Shown here piece after piece: positions 15,778-23,972 of a stretch of 37,766 bases of DNA. The notes beneath the pieces were generated by a model that was given only the letters and a program-made list of their open reading frames with translations, was not told where the DNA came from and did not search any database. Positions within the stretch are counted from its first letter, which is position 1; every line of letters begins with the position of its first letter. The stretch lies in NCBI GenBank assembly GCA_947166895.1, contig CAMVFY010000006.1, positions 1 to 37,766 of the forward strand. The letters are read 5' to 3'. Origin of the DNA: an uncultured Candidatus Saccharibacteria bacterium. GTDB taxonomy: Bacteria; Patescibacteriota; Saccharimonadia; Saccharimonadales; Saccharimonadaceae. The position numbers and the translations under genes are program-made.

Positions 15778-17199
15778 ATGAGAGGAAAAAGAATTTTCCG
15801 AAAGACTTTAGTTACGGTTTTAATGGCGATAATAACTGCTTTTTCGCCAATTAATGCTTTGGCATTAACTCCGTCGCAACTTGAGATGTTTTCGCAAAAT
15901 AATATTTTGTTTTATGATCCTGCGGGAAAGGTTAAAACTTGTTTTGGGACGCTTTCTGGCTCAACGCTTTACGAAAAGGTATTATCGTTTTTACTTTCAA
16001 TTGGCTTGAATGAAATCGGTGCCTCGGGAGTTTATGGCAATATGATGAGAGAGGGGTTGGGGAGTGGACAGCTCTTATCACACGAGGATGGAGTTGACTC
16101 GCGGAGCGATATCGGCACGTGGTATAGTGCGGCTACATATTATGGCCCAAACGGATTATATGTTCAGGAAAAGGACGTTAGAGATTTGGATGATCCGAGC
16201 GTAATGCACGGATTGGGATTTATTCAGTGGTCTTTTGGGCGGAGAGTAAATCTTCTTAAGGCTCTTGCGGATGCAGGAGGGTTAGACCAATATGCAAGGG
16301 AGTGGGATGATGCAAGCGGGCGATATGTTTATGACGGAATGACGTATGACCAGTTGGTCGAATCTATAGGTCAAGATACGACTGATGGAATTTTGACTGC
16401 TGAGTTGGAGTTTTTTAATTCCGAGCATCAAGGATACAACGTAACACAAGATGATATTGATGCACAGGGCCTAGCGCAATATGGAATTACGCGGGGCATG
16501 GGCATTTTCGAAGCACTAAACTTGGTTTCTACGCCAGAAGAAGCGGCGGAACTGTTTTATACGACTTCAGAAATGCCTGGTGCAACCAGGTTTAATTCGA
16601 CTGGGGAAGCACGAGCTAGCAGTGCAAGAGATGGCTATGATTTGATGGTGTCTGCTGGTATTATTGCGTCTGGAGCTACAGCGTGTGGTGAGGGTGGCGG
16701 TAGTATTGTTGAAACGGCCTTGGCTTTAGCATGGAATAGGGAAACTGAAGGTAGGCATGATAAGTCTGACCCAAAACCTGAATATGAGCAGGCTATGCAT
16801 CAGGTAGGGACTTGGTGGCCAGGCGGACCGTGCGGAAGTGATGGCTCTTGTGCGCCAAACGGTGCTAGCTGCGATGTATTTGTTGCAACGGTGATGAGGT
16901 ATTCGGGATCAGATCCGGATTTTCCAACTTATGGTCCTACACAACAGCGTGAACATATGATGAGCCACCCTGAAATGTATGAGGAAATAGAAAATTTGCA
17001 AGATGTATCGAATTTGCAGGCTGGTGATATATTTGTGGTGGATAATGCGTCGGGTAAACATATATTTATTTATATGGGGCTTGTTGATGGTAAATGGATG
17101 CAAGCCTCGGCATCGTTTAATGGGCGGACAGGCGAATATTTTGAGTATCAAAACTATACTGATTATGGCGAGTTGTACCGGATATTTAGGAGGATTTGA
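15778..17199 (+). CDS. Two-domain peptidoglycan hydrolase (phage-lysozyme-like + NlpC/CHAP)
   Basis: 473 residues. A signal peptide (MRGKRIF, ending near NALA, residue 29) is followed by a lysozyme-like domain (about 75-300) with ASGVYGNMMREG and GFIQWSFGRR, typical of the phage tail lysozyme family. The C-terminal cysteine-peptidase domain has Cys near 364 (GASCDVF) and His near 427 (KHIFIYMG). It probably opens the wall for the T4SS, the VirB1-like role. The TGA overlaps the next ATG (TGATG). Confidence 0.87.
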   Translation: MRGKRIFRKTLVTVLMAIITAFSPINALALTPSQLEMFSQNNILFYDPAGKVKTCFGTLSGSTLYEKVLSFLLSIGLNEIGASGVYGNMMREGLGSGQLLSHEDGVDSRSDIGTWYSAATYYGPNGLYVQEKDVRDLDDPSVMHGLGFIQWSFGRRVNLLKALADAGGLDQYAREWDDASGRYVYDGMTYDQLVESIGQDTTDGILTAELEFFNSEHQGYNVTQDDIDAQGLAQYGITRGMGIFEALNLVSTPEEAAELFYTTSEMPGATRFNSTGEARASSARDGYDLMVSAGIIASGATACGEGGGSIVETALALAWNRETEGRHDKSDPKPEYEQAMHQVGTWWPGGPCGSDGSCAPNGASCDVFVATVMRYSGSDPDFPTYGPTQQREHMMSHPEMYEEIENLQDVSNLQAGDIFVVDNASGKHIFIYMGLVDGKWMQASASFNGRTGEYFEYQNYTDYGELYRIFRRI

Positions 17200-18179
17200 T
17201 GGAAGATTTTATATTTAAGCACCGAAAAAAAATAATAGCTTTAGGAGTGGTGGCCTTGATCGCCATTGTCGCGGTGAGCGTATTCTTTATTGTGCGCGAC
17301 AGATTATATTCGGTAACCATTAATATTACGGTGGCTCCAACGATCGCAAAAGTGAAAATTGGTGATGATGAATATGGGGCAGTGGGTGAACACAAAATCC
17401 GTCCCGGAGAGTATGAAATAGAAGTTTATGCCGAGGGATTTATATCCAAAACCGGTAAATTGACAGCTGTGGCAGATGAGACAATCAACTTTTCTACTTA
17501 TCTTGAGCCGACTGAGGATAATTTAGACTGGTATAACAATCACCCGTGGGATGCAACCGTGCTTGGTGATATTAAAAATGACGATGAGATACAAAAATAT
17601 TACAGTTTGCGTCAAACGGAACCGATTTTGAATTATGTGCCATATAGTACTTATACTTATTCAATTAATTATGAGTACGACTGCGCCGAAAACGGTGGGG
17701 GGATTTGTTTGGTTTTAGATGGTGATATGGGACTTAGAAATGTGATGGTGAGGTATTTACAACGAAGTAATGAGGATTTGTCTCCTTACGAAGTGAAGAT
17801 TAAAAATTACGAAAAGCCGTTTAGTGATGCCGAGCTGAGTGTGCCGGAAGGTTTGGATTACGATGGTAATAGTGAAATGGATTTGTCAACGGAAGTGGCG
17901 GCAGTTAGGGAGTTGGCAAATAGTTTTGCTGAAAAACAATTAAGTATTAGTGGCTACGAAGTGAGTGTTGCTCAGATTAAATCTTACGGAAATTATTGTG
18001 GTGTGAAAGTTGATTTGAGCCCTGTTGGTGGCGACGGGAAGGTGTTTGATACATATAGGATGTTGATAGGTAAAATTGATGGTAGCTGGATGGTGATTAG
18101 TAATCTGGACTGGATACTTAGCCGGTTTGATAATCCAAAATTGCCGGCAGAATTATTGCGAGATGTGAACACTTTGTAA
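17199..18179 (+). CDS. Membrane-anchored PEGA-domain protein
   Basis: 326 residues from ATG 17199, with AGGAGG upstream. There is a single N-terminal membrane helix (about 10-33), then a PEGA-like beta domain (about 40-95; KVKIGDDEYG, IRPGEYEIEVYAEGF), then an exported region ending in a compact alpha/beta domain (about 225-325) resembling a nuclear-transport-factor-like fold. It is coupled to the hydrolase gene, so it likely acts in the same envelope complex. PEGA is by motif; the rest is unknown. Confidence 0.8.
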   Translation: MEDFIFKHRKKIIALGVVALIAIVAVSVFFIVRDRLYSVTINITVAPTIAKVKIGDDEYGAVGEHKIRPGEYEIEVYAEGFISKTGKLTAVADETINFSTYLEPTEDNLDWYNNHPWDATVLGDIKNDDEIQKYYSLRQTEPILNYVPYSTYTYSINYEYDCAENGGGICLVLDGDMGLRNVMVRYLQRSNEDLSPYEVKIKNYEKPFSDAELSVPEGLDYDGNSEMDLSTEVAAVRELANSFAEKQLSISGYEVSVAQIKSYGNYCGVKVDLSPVGGDGKVFDTYRMLIGKIDGSWMVISNLDWILSRFDNPKLPAELLRDVNTL

Positions 18180-18185
18180 AAGCGA

Positions 18186-18212
18186 TTGGCACTCTTGTAT
18201 TTTGAGTGCTAG
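18186..18212. promoter_or_regulatory. CIRCE operator (HrcA binding site)
   Basis: TTGGCACTC, nine bases, GAGTGCTAG. The consensus is TTAGCACTC-N9-GAGTGCTAA, so each arm has one change and the spacing is exact. A weak -35 (TTGTAT, 18195) lies inside it, so bound HrcA would block transcription. It predicts heat-shock control of the J-protein gene. Confidence 0.92.
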
Positions 18213-18217
18213 TGGTT

Positions 18218-18223
18218 TATAAT
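18218..18223 (+). promoter_or_regulatory. -10 box of the J-protein gene
   Basis: TATAAT lies six bases after CIRCE and nine before ATG 18233, giving a leader of about three bases. Confidence 0.7.
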
Positions 18224-18232
18224 AGTGATATT

Positions 18233-19144
18233 ATGGCTGGAAAACGAGATTATTATGAAGTTTTGGGTGTTTCGAAGAACGCCTCCGATGATGAAATAAA
18301 AAAAGCTTACCGAAAGTTAGCAATTAAATATCATCCGGATAAAAACCCGGGAGATAAGGAAGCCGAAGCCAAGTTTAAGGAAATTAATGAAGCGCATGAT
18401 GTTTTGTCGGATAAACAAAAGCGAGCGCGATATGATCAATTTGGCCACGCGGGCGTAGGCGGAGCTTCGGGTAGCCCGTTTGGCGGCGGGGCTGGGAATC
18501 CATTTGGTGGGTTTAATTACAATGGGCAGACGTTTAATTTTGATTTTGGTGGTGGAGGACTAGATGATATTCTTGGAAATATTTTTGGATTTGGTGCGGC
18601 AGGAGCGAGGCGGCCACGGCGAGGAGCGGATTATCAGACTGCGGTGACGCTAACTTTTGAGGAGGCGATTTTTGGGACTACAAAGGAAATATCGGCAAAT
18701 GGTGAAAACATTAAGGTGAAAATCCCGGCAGGGATTGATGATGGAATGTCGATAAAACTACGCGGTAAAGGCGGTGAAGCACCGGAGGGTGGAACAGAGC
18801 GGGGCGATTTGTATGTGCGAATTAGGGTGAAACCGCACAAGTCATTGACGCGTGAAGGAGCGATTATTCTGTCGGAAGAGAGAATTGATATGGTTGACGC
18901 AGCGTTGGGATGTGAAATTGAAGTTGAGACAGTGGACGGTCCAATCACGATGAAAGTACCGGCGGGGACTCAGTCGGGTACACCATTTAAGTTGTCTGGG
19001 CACGGGGTGCCGTTTAGGGCGGATGGCGATCGCGGGCCGCACATTGTGACGGTGATTGTAGAAACGCCGAAAAATCTTTCGCGAAAACAAAAAGAACTAT
19101 TAGAAGAGTTTAAGAAAAATAAGAAACGTGGATTCTGGGGTTAA
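18233..19144 (+). CDS. DnaJ-family co-chaperone, type B (no zinc domain)
   Basis: 303 residues. The J domain (1-65) has HPD near 33. A Gly/Phe-rich linker (about 75-125) is followed directly by the two C-terminal substrate-binding domains. The four CXXCXGXG zinc motifs of true DnaJ are missing, so it is a CbpA/DnaJB-like protein. It stimulates DnaK ATPase activity and delivers clients. It is under CIRCE control. The ORF-track start at 18206 lies within CIRCE and is excluded. dnaK and grpE are not in the window. Confidence 0.94.
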   Translation: MAGKRDYYEVLGVSKNASDDEIKKAYRKLAIKYHPDKNPGDKEAEAKFKEINEAHDVLSDKQKRARYDQFGHAGVGGASGSPFGGGAGNPFGGFNYNGQTFNFDFGGGGLDDILGNIFGFGAAGARRPRRGADYQTAVTLTFEEAIFGTTKEISANGENIKVKIPAGIDDGMSIKLRGKGGEAPEGGTERGDLYVRIRVKPHKSLTREGAIILSEERIDMVDAALGCEIEVETVDGPITMKVPAGTQSGTPFKLSGHGVPFRADGDRGPHIVTVIVETPKNLSRKQKELLEEFKKNKKRGFWG

Positions 19145-19184
19145 CTAATTACAAAAAATTTTCAACGTTGATGTAATTAGTTAA
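19141..19184. repeat. 12-bp inverted repeat spanning two convergent stop codons
   Basis: TTAACTAATTAC (19141-19152) is exactly inverted at 19173-19184, with a 20-base loop. The arms contain the stop codons of both flanking convergent genes. It could be a bidirectional terminator, although no T-run follows either arm. Confidence 0.75.
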
Positions 19185-19396
19185 ACCGATAGTCTTGTTT
19201 CTACTAGACCAGTACTAACGTCACGGACGATGAGATCGACGCCATTTGATGCTCGTTCAATACGGTGAGTAACCCAACCGGATGAATTACGGATTACCAA
19301 AGAATTTGAAAGCAAGCTACCCTCAATGTAGGAAGTGCCATCACTCGAACGACTGATAAGGCCGTTTCTTAAAAGCATTTCTTCTACATACGTCAT
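19181..19396 (-). CDS. Small hypothetical protein (71 aa)
   Basis: The start at 19396 (MTYVEEML) is fixed by a perfect AAAGGAGGT five bases upstream; the longer ORF-track start precedes that site. The protein is polar, beta-rich and Ser-rich, with no membrane helix or motif that I recognise. It converges with the J-protein gene. Confidence 0.7.
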   Translation of the reverse strand: MTYVEEMLLRNGLISRSSDGTSYIEGSLLSNSLVIRNSSGWVTHRIERASNGVDLIVRDVSTGLVETRLSV

Positions 19397-19467
19397 TTTT
19401 ACCTCCTTTGTTTTCATTAGTGTAGTCTTCTAGACGTGGATTTGCAAGCATGGGCGGTATTTTGTGG

Positions 19468-19473
19468 TATAAT
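19468..19473 (+). promoter_or_regulatory. -10 box for rny
   Basis: TATAAT preceded by TTGTGG, starting a leader of about 78 bases before ATG 19558. Confidence 0.5.
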
Positions 19474-19557
19474 AGAGATGGAAATTTATTAATTTGATTT
19501 TATTTGTTAAATCGTTGGTATCAGGAAAATACCGACAAAACAATTAGAAAGGGCGAT

Positions 19558-21075
19558 ATGGAAATAGTAATCCCAATTATTGCCGCCGTAGTGGGTGTAT
19601 GTGCTGGGGCTGGCGGGATTTTTGCATACAATAAAAGTAAGGAGAACGGCGGGAAGAATAAGGCTGAGGATTTGGTGCGAAAGGCGAAACACGAAGCTAG
19701 CGAGATTGTTTTAAATGCTAAAAAGGAAGCTGCGGCTTTGACAGAGAAGAATCAAGCCGAGGAAAACGATCGGCGCAAGGAATGGAAAAAAACCGAGAAC
19801 CGTTTGGCAGAGCGTGAGACGTCTCTTGACGCGAAGTTGGATCAGTTGGAGAAAAAGTCAGAGAAGCTTAATCGTGAGGAAAAGGAGATTGACGATCTTA
19901 AAAACGAGATTCGTGATATCAGAGTAAAACAGCATGAGAAGCTGGAGAAGATTGCAGGTTTATCAAAAGAACAGGCACGTGAAAAACTAATGACGATGAC
20001 TGAGAACGATATCAAGCAAGATTTGGTTGGGTTGATCGTGAAGGAACAAAAGGAGTTAAAGCACGATATTGATGAGACGGCGCAGGCGATGCTTCTTACT
20101 GCGATGGAGAGAATGTCGTCTGAGGTAACAGCGGACCGGACGATTACGGCTTTGAAACTACCGGATGACGATATGAAAGGTCGGATTATCGGTAAAGAGG
20201 GGCGGAATATTCAGGCTTTGCAGAGGGCAACTGGTGTTGATATCATGGTGGATGATACGCCAGGGATGGTGGTATTGTCGTCATTTGATCCGATTCGCCG
20301 GCAAGTGGCAAGGTATGCTTTGGAGCGCCTAATGAAGGACGGCCGGATTAACCCATCTTCGATTGAAGAAGCGGTGGCGAAGGCCGAGAAGGAAATCGAG
20401 AAAGAAGTAGTGCGTGCTGGCGAAGATGCGGCACGTGAAGTTGGAGTGGTGGGGATTCCACGAGAGATTTTGCATCTTCTAGGTGAACTGAAATTTAGGA
20501 CTTCGTACGGACAAAATGTACTTTTGCATTCGATTGAAATGGCGCACGTGGCGGGAATGATTGCAGAAGAAATTGGTGCAGATAAAAGGATTGCGAAGAC
20601 TGCAGCGCTGCTTCACGATATGGGTAAGGCAGTGACGCATAAGATTGAAGGGAAGCATGCTGACATTGGTGCGGAGCTCGCAAAGAAGTATGGAATGAGC
20701 GAGCCAATAGTGCATGCGATTGCGGCACATCATGATGATATTGAGCCGACTACGCCAGAAGCAATCATTGTGAAAATTTGTGATGCGATGAGTGCAGCGC
20801 GGCCGGGAGCACGTAATATTTCGGCAGAGAACTTTGCAGAAAGAATGCGTGATCTTGAAAATATTGCTACATCGTTTCCGGGCATTGATAAGGCCTATGC
20901 AATTTCGGCGGGACGAGAAATTCGTGTGATTGTGGAGCCAAAACAAATTGATGATTTGTCGGCTTTGAAGCTAGCGCGTGATATTGCGAACAAAATTGAA
21001 GCGACAATGTCTTATCCGGGCATCATCAAAGTGAATGTGATTCGTGAAACCCGGGCGGTGGAATACGCAAAGTAA
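19558..21075 (+). CDS. rny: Ribonuclease Y
   Basis: 505 residues. An N-terminal membrane helix (1-25) is followed by a long Lys/Glu coiled coil (about 35-150), a KH domain near 200-230 (GRIIGKEGRNIQAL), and an HD domain with ALLHDMGK near 348 and the AHHDD metal site. This is the full canonical RNase Y layout and length. It is a membrane-bound endonuclease that starts mRNA decay. ATG 19558 has AAAGGG upstream and places the helix at the very N-terminus; the ORF-track start adds 18 non-family residues. Confidence 0.97.
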   Translation: MEIVIPIIAAVVGVCAGAGGIFAYNKSKENGGKNKAEDLVRKAKHEASEIVLNAKKEAAALTEKNQAEENDRRKEWKKTENRLAERETSLDAKLDQLEKKSEKLNREEKEIDDLKNEIRDIRVKQHEKLEKIAGLSKEQAREKLMTMTENDIKQDLVGLIVKEQKELKHDIDETAQAMLLTAMERMSSEVTADRTITALKLPDDDMKGRIIGKEGRNIQALQRATGVDIMVDDTPGMVVLSSFDPIRRQVARYALERLMKDGRINPSSIEEAVAKAEKEIEKEVVRAGEDAAREVGVVGIPREILHLLGELKFRTSYGQNVLLHSIEMAHVAGMIAEEIGADKRIAKTAALLHDMGKAVTHKIEGKHADIGAELAKKYGMSEPIVHAIAAHHDDIEPTTPEAIIVKICDAMSAARPGARNISAENFAERMRDLENIATSFPGIDKAYAISAGREIRVIVEPKQIDDLSALKLARDIANKIEATMSYPGIIKVNVIRETRAVEYAK

Positions 21076-21117
21076 TTTTGATTTGATTGTGTATGTACGC
21101 GATTGCGATTGTGATGA

Positions 21118-22389
21118 TTATTTTTCGATGTAGCCGGAAATTGTTTCGGTGTACATGTTGTCGGTGATAGGCTGATAGCGGTTGCCGGTGTAGTCGTCGG
21201 TGAAACCGTTGTAGGCTTTGTAAATTTCGCCAGTTTCGGTGTCGTAGACTCTTTCGTAGCCTAAGGTAGCGTCGCTTTGTTTTTGGCTGATGATGTCGTA
21301 GGAGTTATTGCGTTTGTTCCAGGAGTCCATAATCATGTCGGAAATTTGGTCGTAAACTTTTTGGTTGGCCTGAATGGTTTTTAGGAGGGTGTCTTCTTCT
21401 TGGTTGAAGCCGGCGATGAAAGCGTTACTAAACTGAATGGTCGACAAGCAATGATCCAGGGGCTTTTGCCAGTTGATAAATTCGGCTTCGGGGGCGCTCA
21501 TAATCATAATATTGTAGATGTTGAGAGGGGAAACGTCGACCTGGGGGCCAAAGGGGTTCCAGATGTTTTCACTGATATAATATGTACCGACGGATTTTAC
21601 AGCGGCGGTAAAGAGGCCTTCAGCGGGTTTGCCGTTAACATCGGTGTAGGTTGCGCGTAAAATGTCGCCGCCCATCATGTCTTTGCCGAGGTTGTCGACA
21701 ACTTTGAAATTGTTTAGATGCGAGAAAAAGTTGGTGCCGAGGGAGCTGTTGTTGTAGTCAGAGTTTTGGTTCCAGATTTTATAGAAAGCTTCGGTAGTTT
21801 GGGGATCGATGGCGGCGATTTTGGAAAACGGAGCGTCAGGATAATAGCTGGCGTAAACTTGACGGGCACGTTCGCTTTTTAGGGCGCCTTCCATTTTCAT
21901 GCCGAATAGGAACATGTAGGTAGGATTTTCGGGGTTGTAGGCTTTGAAGGTGTAGTGGATGTAGTCGACCGGCGCAACTTCGACCTTCCAGCTGGCGGGG
22001 TGTTCGAACGAAACGAGGCCGTTGTCGTAAGTTTCGTATTGAATTTGGCTTACTTCGGTTTTGACGATTTTGGCTTGGCCTTGATCGCCGATGGGGATGG
22101 AGTCGCTGCTGGGTTGGTTGGTGGCTACGATGAGGACGATGGCAATGACGATGATGGTGACGACTGCTGTGACAATGAGGATGATGAGGTTTTTGGAGGG
22201 TTTGGGGGTGGTTGTGGTGTTGGTGTTTGGCTTAGGCTTGGTGCTGGTCTTTGTGTTGAGGCCGGTACCGGGGGCTGTTTTGGTAGTTTTGGTTTGGCTG
22301 GTCTTGTTAGCGTTATTGGTTTGGCCGGTTTTGTTGGCGTTATTAGTTTTGCCGGTCTTGTTGGCGTTATTATGGGCGGGTTTTTCCAT
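21118..22389 (-). CDS. Membrane-anchored surface protein with N-terminal repeats
   Basis: 423 residues. A cytosolic Asn/Lys/Thr-rich head with three NNANKTGQT-type repeats (7-33) and a Lys/Thr/Pro linker precede one membrane helix (about 69-90). About 330 extracellular residues follow. These begin with a domain holding FEHPASWKVE, similar in style to PsbP/lipoprotein-type stress domains. It has its own TATAAT promoter and a weak GGA site. Function is not recognised. Confidence 0.78.
   Translation of the reverse strand: MEKPAHNNANKTGKTNNANKTGQTNNANKTSQTKTTKTAPGTGLNTKTSTKPKPNTNTTTTPKPSKNLIILIVTAVVTIIVIAIVLIVATNQPSSDSIPIGDQGQAKIVKTEVSQIQYETYDNGLVSFEHPASWKVEVAPVDYIHYTFKAYNPENPTYMFLFGMKMEGALKSERARQVYASYYPDAPFSKIAAIDPQTTEAFYKIWNQNSDYNNSSLGTNFFSHLNNFKVVDNLGKDMMGGDILRATYTDVNGKPAEGLFTAAVKSVGTYYISENIWNPFGPQVDVSPLNIYNIMIMSAPEAEFINWQKPLDHCLSTIQFSNAFIAGFNQEEDTLLKTIQANQKVYDQISDMIMDSWNKRNNSYDIISQKQSDATLGYERVYDTETGEIYKAYNGFTDDYTGNRYQPITDNMYTETISGYIEK
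22291..22371 (-). repeat. Three tandem 27-bp repeats in the surface protein gene
   Basis: The reverse strand encodes NNANKT(G/S)(K/Q)T three times in a row with few base changes, a candidate for in-frame copy-number variation. Confidence 0.85.
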
Positions 22390-22506
22390 AAGCGTTTTTC
22401 CTATTAATTATAATTTATTTATAACATAGGATGAGGGGTGTTTCAAATGGGCGGTGTGTATGCAAGGCGTTCGGTGCTGGGTATTGTGATTTTATGGTAG
22501 ATGTGG

Positions 22507-22512
22507 TATAAT
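22507..22512 (+). promoter_or_regulatory. -10 box of tRNA-Lys
   Basis: TATAAT lies 13 bases before the mature tRNA, leaving a 5' leader of about six bases. Confidence 0.65.
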
Positions 22513-22525
22513 AATTGGAGTGAGC

Positions 22526-22602
22526 GGGCCGGTAGCTCAGCTGGTTAGAGCACGAGCCTCTTAAGCTTGGTGTCGTGGGTTCAAGTCCCACCCGGCTCAC
22601 CA
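22526..22602 (+). tRNA. tRNA-Lys(CTT)
   Basis: Acceptor GGGCCGG pairs with CCGGCTC (one G-T). The anticodon stem CGAGC/GCTTG holds loop CTCTTAA with anticodon CTT at 22560-22562. The T-arm is GTGGG-TTCAAGT-CCCAC, the discriminator is A and CCA is encoded. The defence-like island starts right after it. Confidence 0.97.
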
Positions 22603-22611
22603 TTGACTTTT

Positions 22612-22635
22612 ACGCAATTAATTGCGTATTTTTAT
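22612..22635 (+). terminator. Terminator of tRNA-Lys
   Basis: The palindrome ACGCAATTAATTGCGT is followed by ATTTTTATT, 10 bases after the tRNA. Confidence 0.88.
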
Positions 22636-22643
22636 TGGCGTGA

Positions 22644-22649
22644 TATAAT
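22644..22649 (+). promoter_or_regulatory. Extended -10 box of the GIY-YIG gene
   Basis: TGATATAAT ends nine bases before ATG 22659, with no Shine-Dalgarno in between. Confidence 0.6.
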
Positions 22650-22658
22650 TTAGGTATT

Positions 22659-23261
22659 ATGAGCAAGGGTGTTATTTATATAATGACGACTGCGGTTACT
22701 GGGTTGATTAAAATTGGAAAAACGCAGACAAAAAACTTCCAGGAGCGTATGAGATTTTTGGAGGCAAATGGTTATTACAATACGGTTGGGCTGAGGAGAT
22801 TTTTCGCTATTGAGGTTGAAGATTATGACGATAAAGAAGGTTTGCTACAAGAAGTTTTTTCTAAACATAGAGTAGAAGAAAGTGAGCTATTTGCGCTGGA
22901 CAAGGATTTAGTGAAAAGACTTTTGTTGTCTTTTGAGGGGAAAGTGGTTTTTCCTGAAAATGTGGATAGAGAAAAAGAATTTGATGAGGTTACTGTGGCA
23001 AAAAAACAAGATGCGTTATTCACTTTTTACAGAAAGGGCATAAAAAATGGAGATATAATACATTTTATTGATGACGATTCAATCACGGCGAAGGTAATTG
23101 GTGATCGTAAGGTTGAATATGAAGGTCAAGAATATCTTCTATCTCCGCTTACCTATAAAATTTATGAAGAACGTGGGCATCTAAGGGACAGCGGTTCTTA
23201 TCAAGGGGCGCGTCATTGGAGTTATGAAGGGGTGAGGTTAACGAAGATGAAGGATGTTTAG
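22659..23261 (+). CDS. GIY-YIG (T5orf172-type) protein with C-terminal RAMA-like domain
   Basis: 200 residues. The N-terminus has VIYIMTT...GLIKIGKT (4-22) and the helix arginine FQERMRF, the T5orf172 variant of GIY-YIG endonucleases. The C-terminal part (about 120-197) has the pattern IKNGDIIHF, TAKV, KVEYEGQEYLLSP and HWSYEGVRL. This resembles the RAMA/DUF4357-type domain found in restriction and modification proteins. A modified-DNA-directed nuclease is a reasonable inference. It converges with the YgjP-like gene with four bases between stops. Confidence 0.75.
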   Translation: MSKGVIYIMTTAVTGLIKIGKTQTKNFQERMRFLEANGYYNTVGLRRFFAIEVEDYDDKEGLLQEVFSKHRVEESELFALDKDLVKRLLLSFEGKVVFPENVDREKEFDEVTVAKKQDALFTFYRKGIKNGDIIHFIDDDSITAKVIGDRKVEYEGQEYLLSPLTYKIYEERGHLRDSGSYQGARHWSYEGVRLTKMKDV

Positions 23262-23265
23262 AAAA

Positions 23266-23970
23266 TCACCCATATTTCAACTCTAATTCATCTTTGATCT
23301 TTTTCCAATTTGGGACGCGGGATTCTAAAAGAGTAAAGAAGTCCTTGTCGTGGTTTTTGTATTCTATATGGCATAGCTCGTGAGTTATCACGTATCGAAT
23401 GGCGGCTCTTGGAGCTTGTAAGAGTTTTGGATTTAAGTTGATAGTATTATTTTTCTGATAGCTGCCCCAGCGAGTTTTCATTTCGCGAATTTTAAGTTTT
23501 GGGATAGTATCAATATCGTAATCCCGAATCGCAGATATTAGTTCCTTTTTAAAAACCAATTCGCATTTTTCTAAATACCATTTTTCGTAAATCGCTTTAT
23601 TATGGTTGGTATTTCTTAATCCTAATCGCGTTTTTATAGTAATAATACCAGGTGATATACTGACTCCTTCTGCTGGGTTTTTCTCAACCTTTAGCATGTA
23701 TTGTCTTCCCAGGTAGTAGAAGCTTTCACCAGAAACATAGTTTTTAATCACTTGATTTTTCTTATAACGATTAAACTCTTTTAGTTGTTTATCTAGCCAA
23801 GTCCATTTTTTAACTAAAAAACTATTAATATCCGAATTGGATGCATCTAGTGGTACACGTAAAGATATTCTCATATTTGGAAAAACGACTAGACTGAACG
23901 TTTTTCTGTTAGAACGTTCTAAAACATAGTCATAGGTATGCTTACCATATCGGAACTTTTTTTGTTCCAT
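23266..23970 (-). CDS. YgjP-like zinc metalloprotease (M48/DUF45)
   Basis: 234 residues. The C-terminal WLM/YgjP-type domain has HELCH (197-201) with the third ligand likely His207 (KNHDKDF), preceded by a MKTRWGSYQKNNTINLN block that defines the YgjP family. The zinc site is intact. YgjP-like proteins often travel with type I restriction genes; their role there is not settled. It is the last gene of the operon, two bases after hsdR. Confidence 0.88.
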   Translation of the reverse strand: MEQKKFRYGKHTYDYVLERSNRKTFSLVVFPNMRISLRVPLDASNSDINSFLVKKWTWLDKQLKEFNRYKKNQVIKNYVSGESFYYLGRQYMLKVEKNPAEGVSISPGIITIKTRLGLRNTNHNKAIYEKWYLEKCELVFKKELISAIRDYDIDTIPKLKIREMKTRWGSYQKNNTINLNPKLLQAPRAAIRYVITHELCHIEYKNHDKDFFTLLESRVPNWKKIKDELELKYG

Positions 23971-23972
23971 AA

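Noticed and set aside
20479-20946. 155-aa minus-strand ORF inside rny
   Set aside because: It is rich in Cys/His/Asn/Arg, the usual look of an antisense frame, over the conserved HD domain.
22415-22603. Minus-strand ORF with RVGLEPTTPSLRGSCSNQL
   Set aside because: It is the antisense of tRNA-Lys, a well-known false protein.
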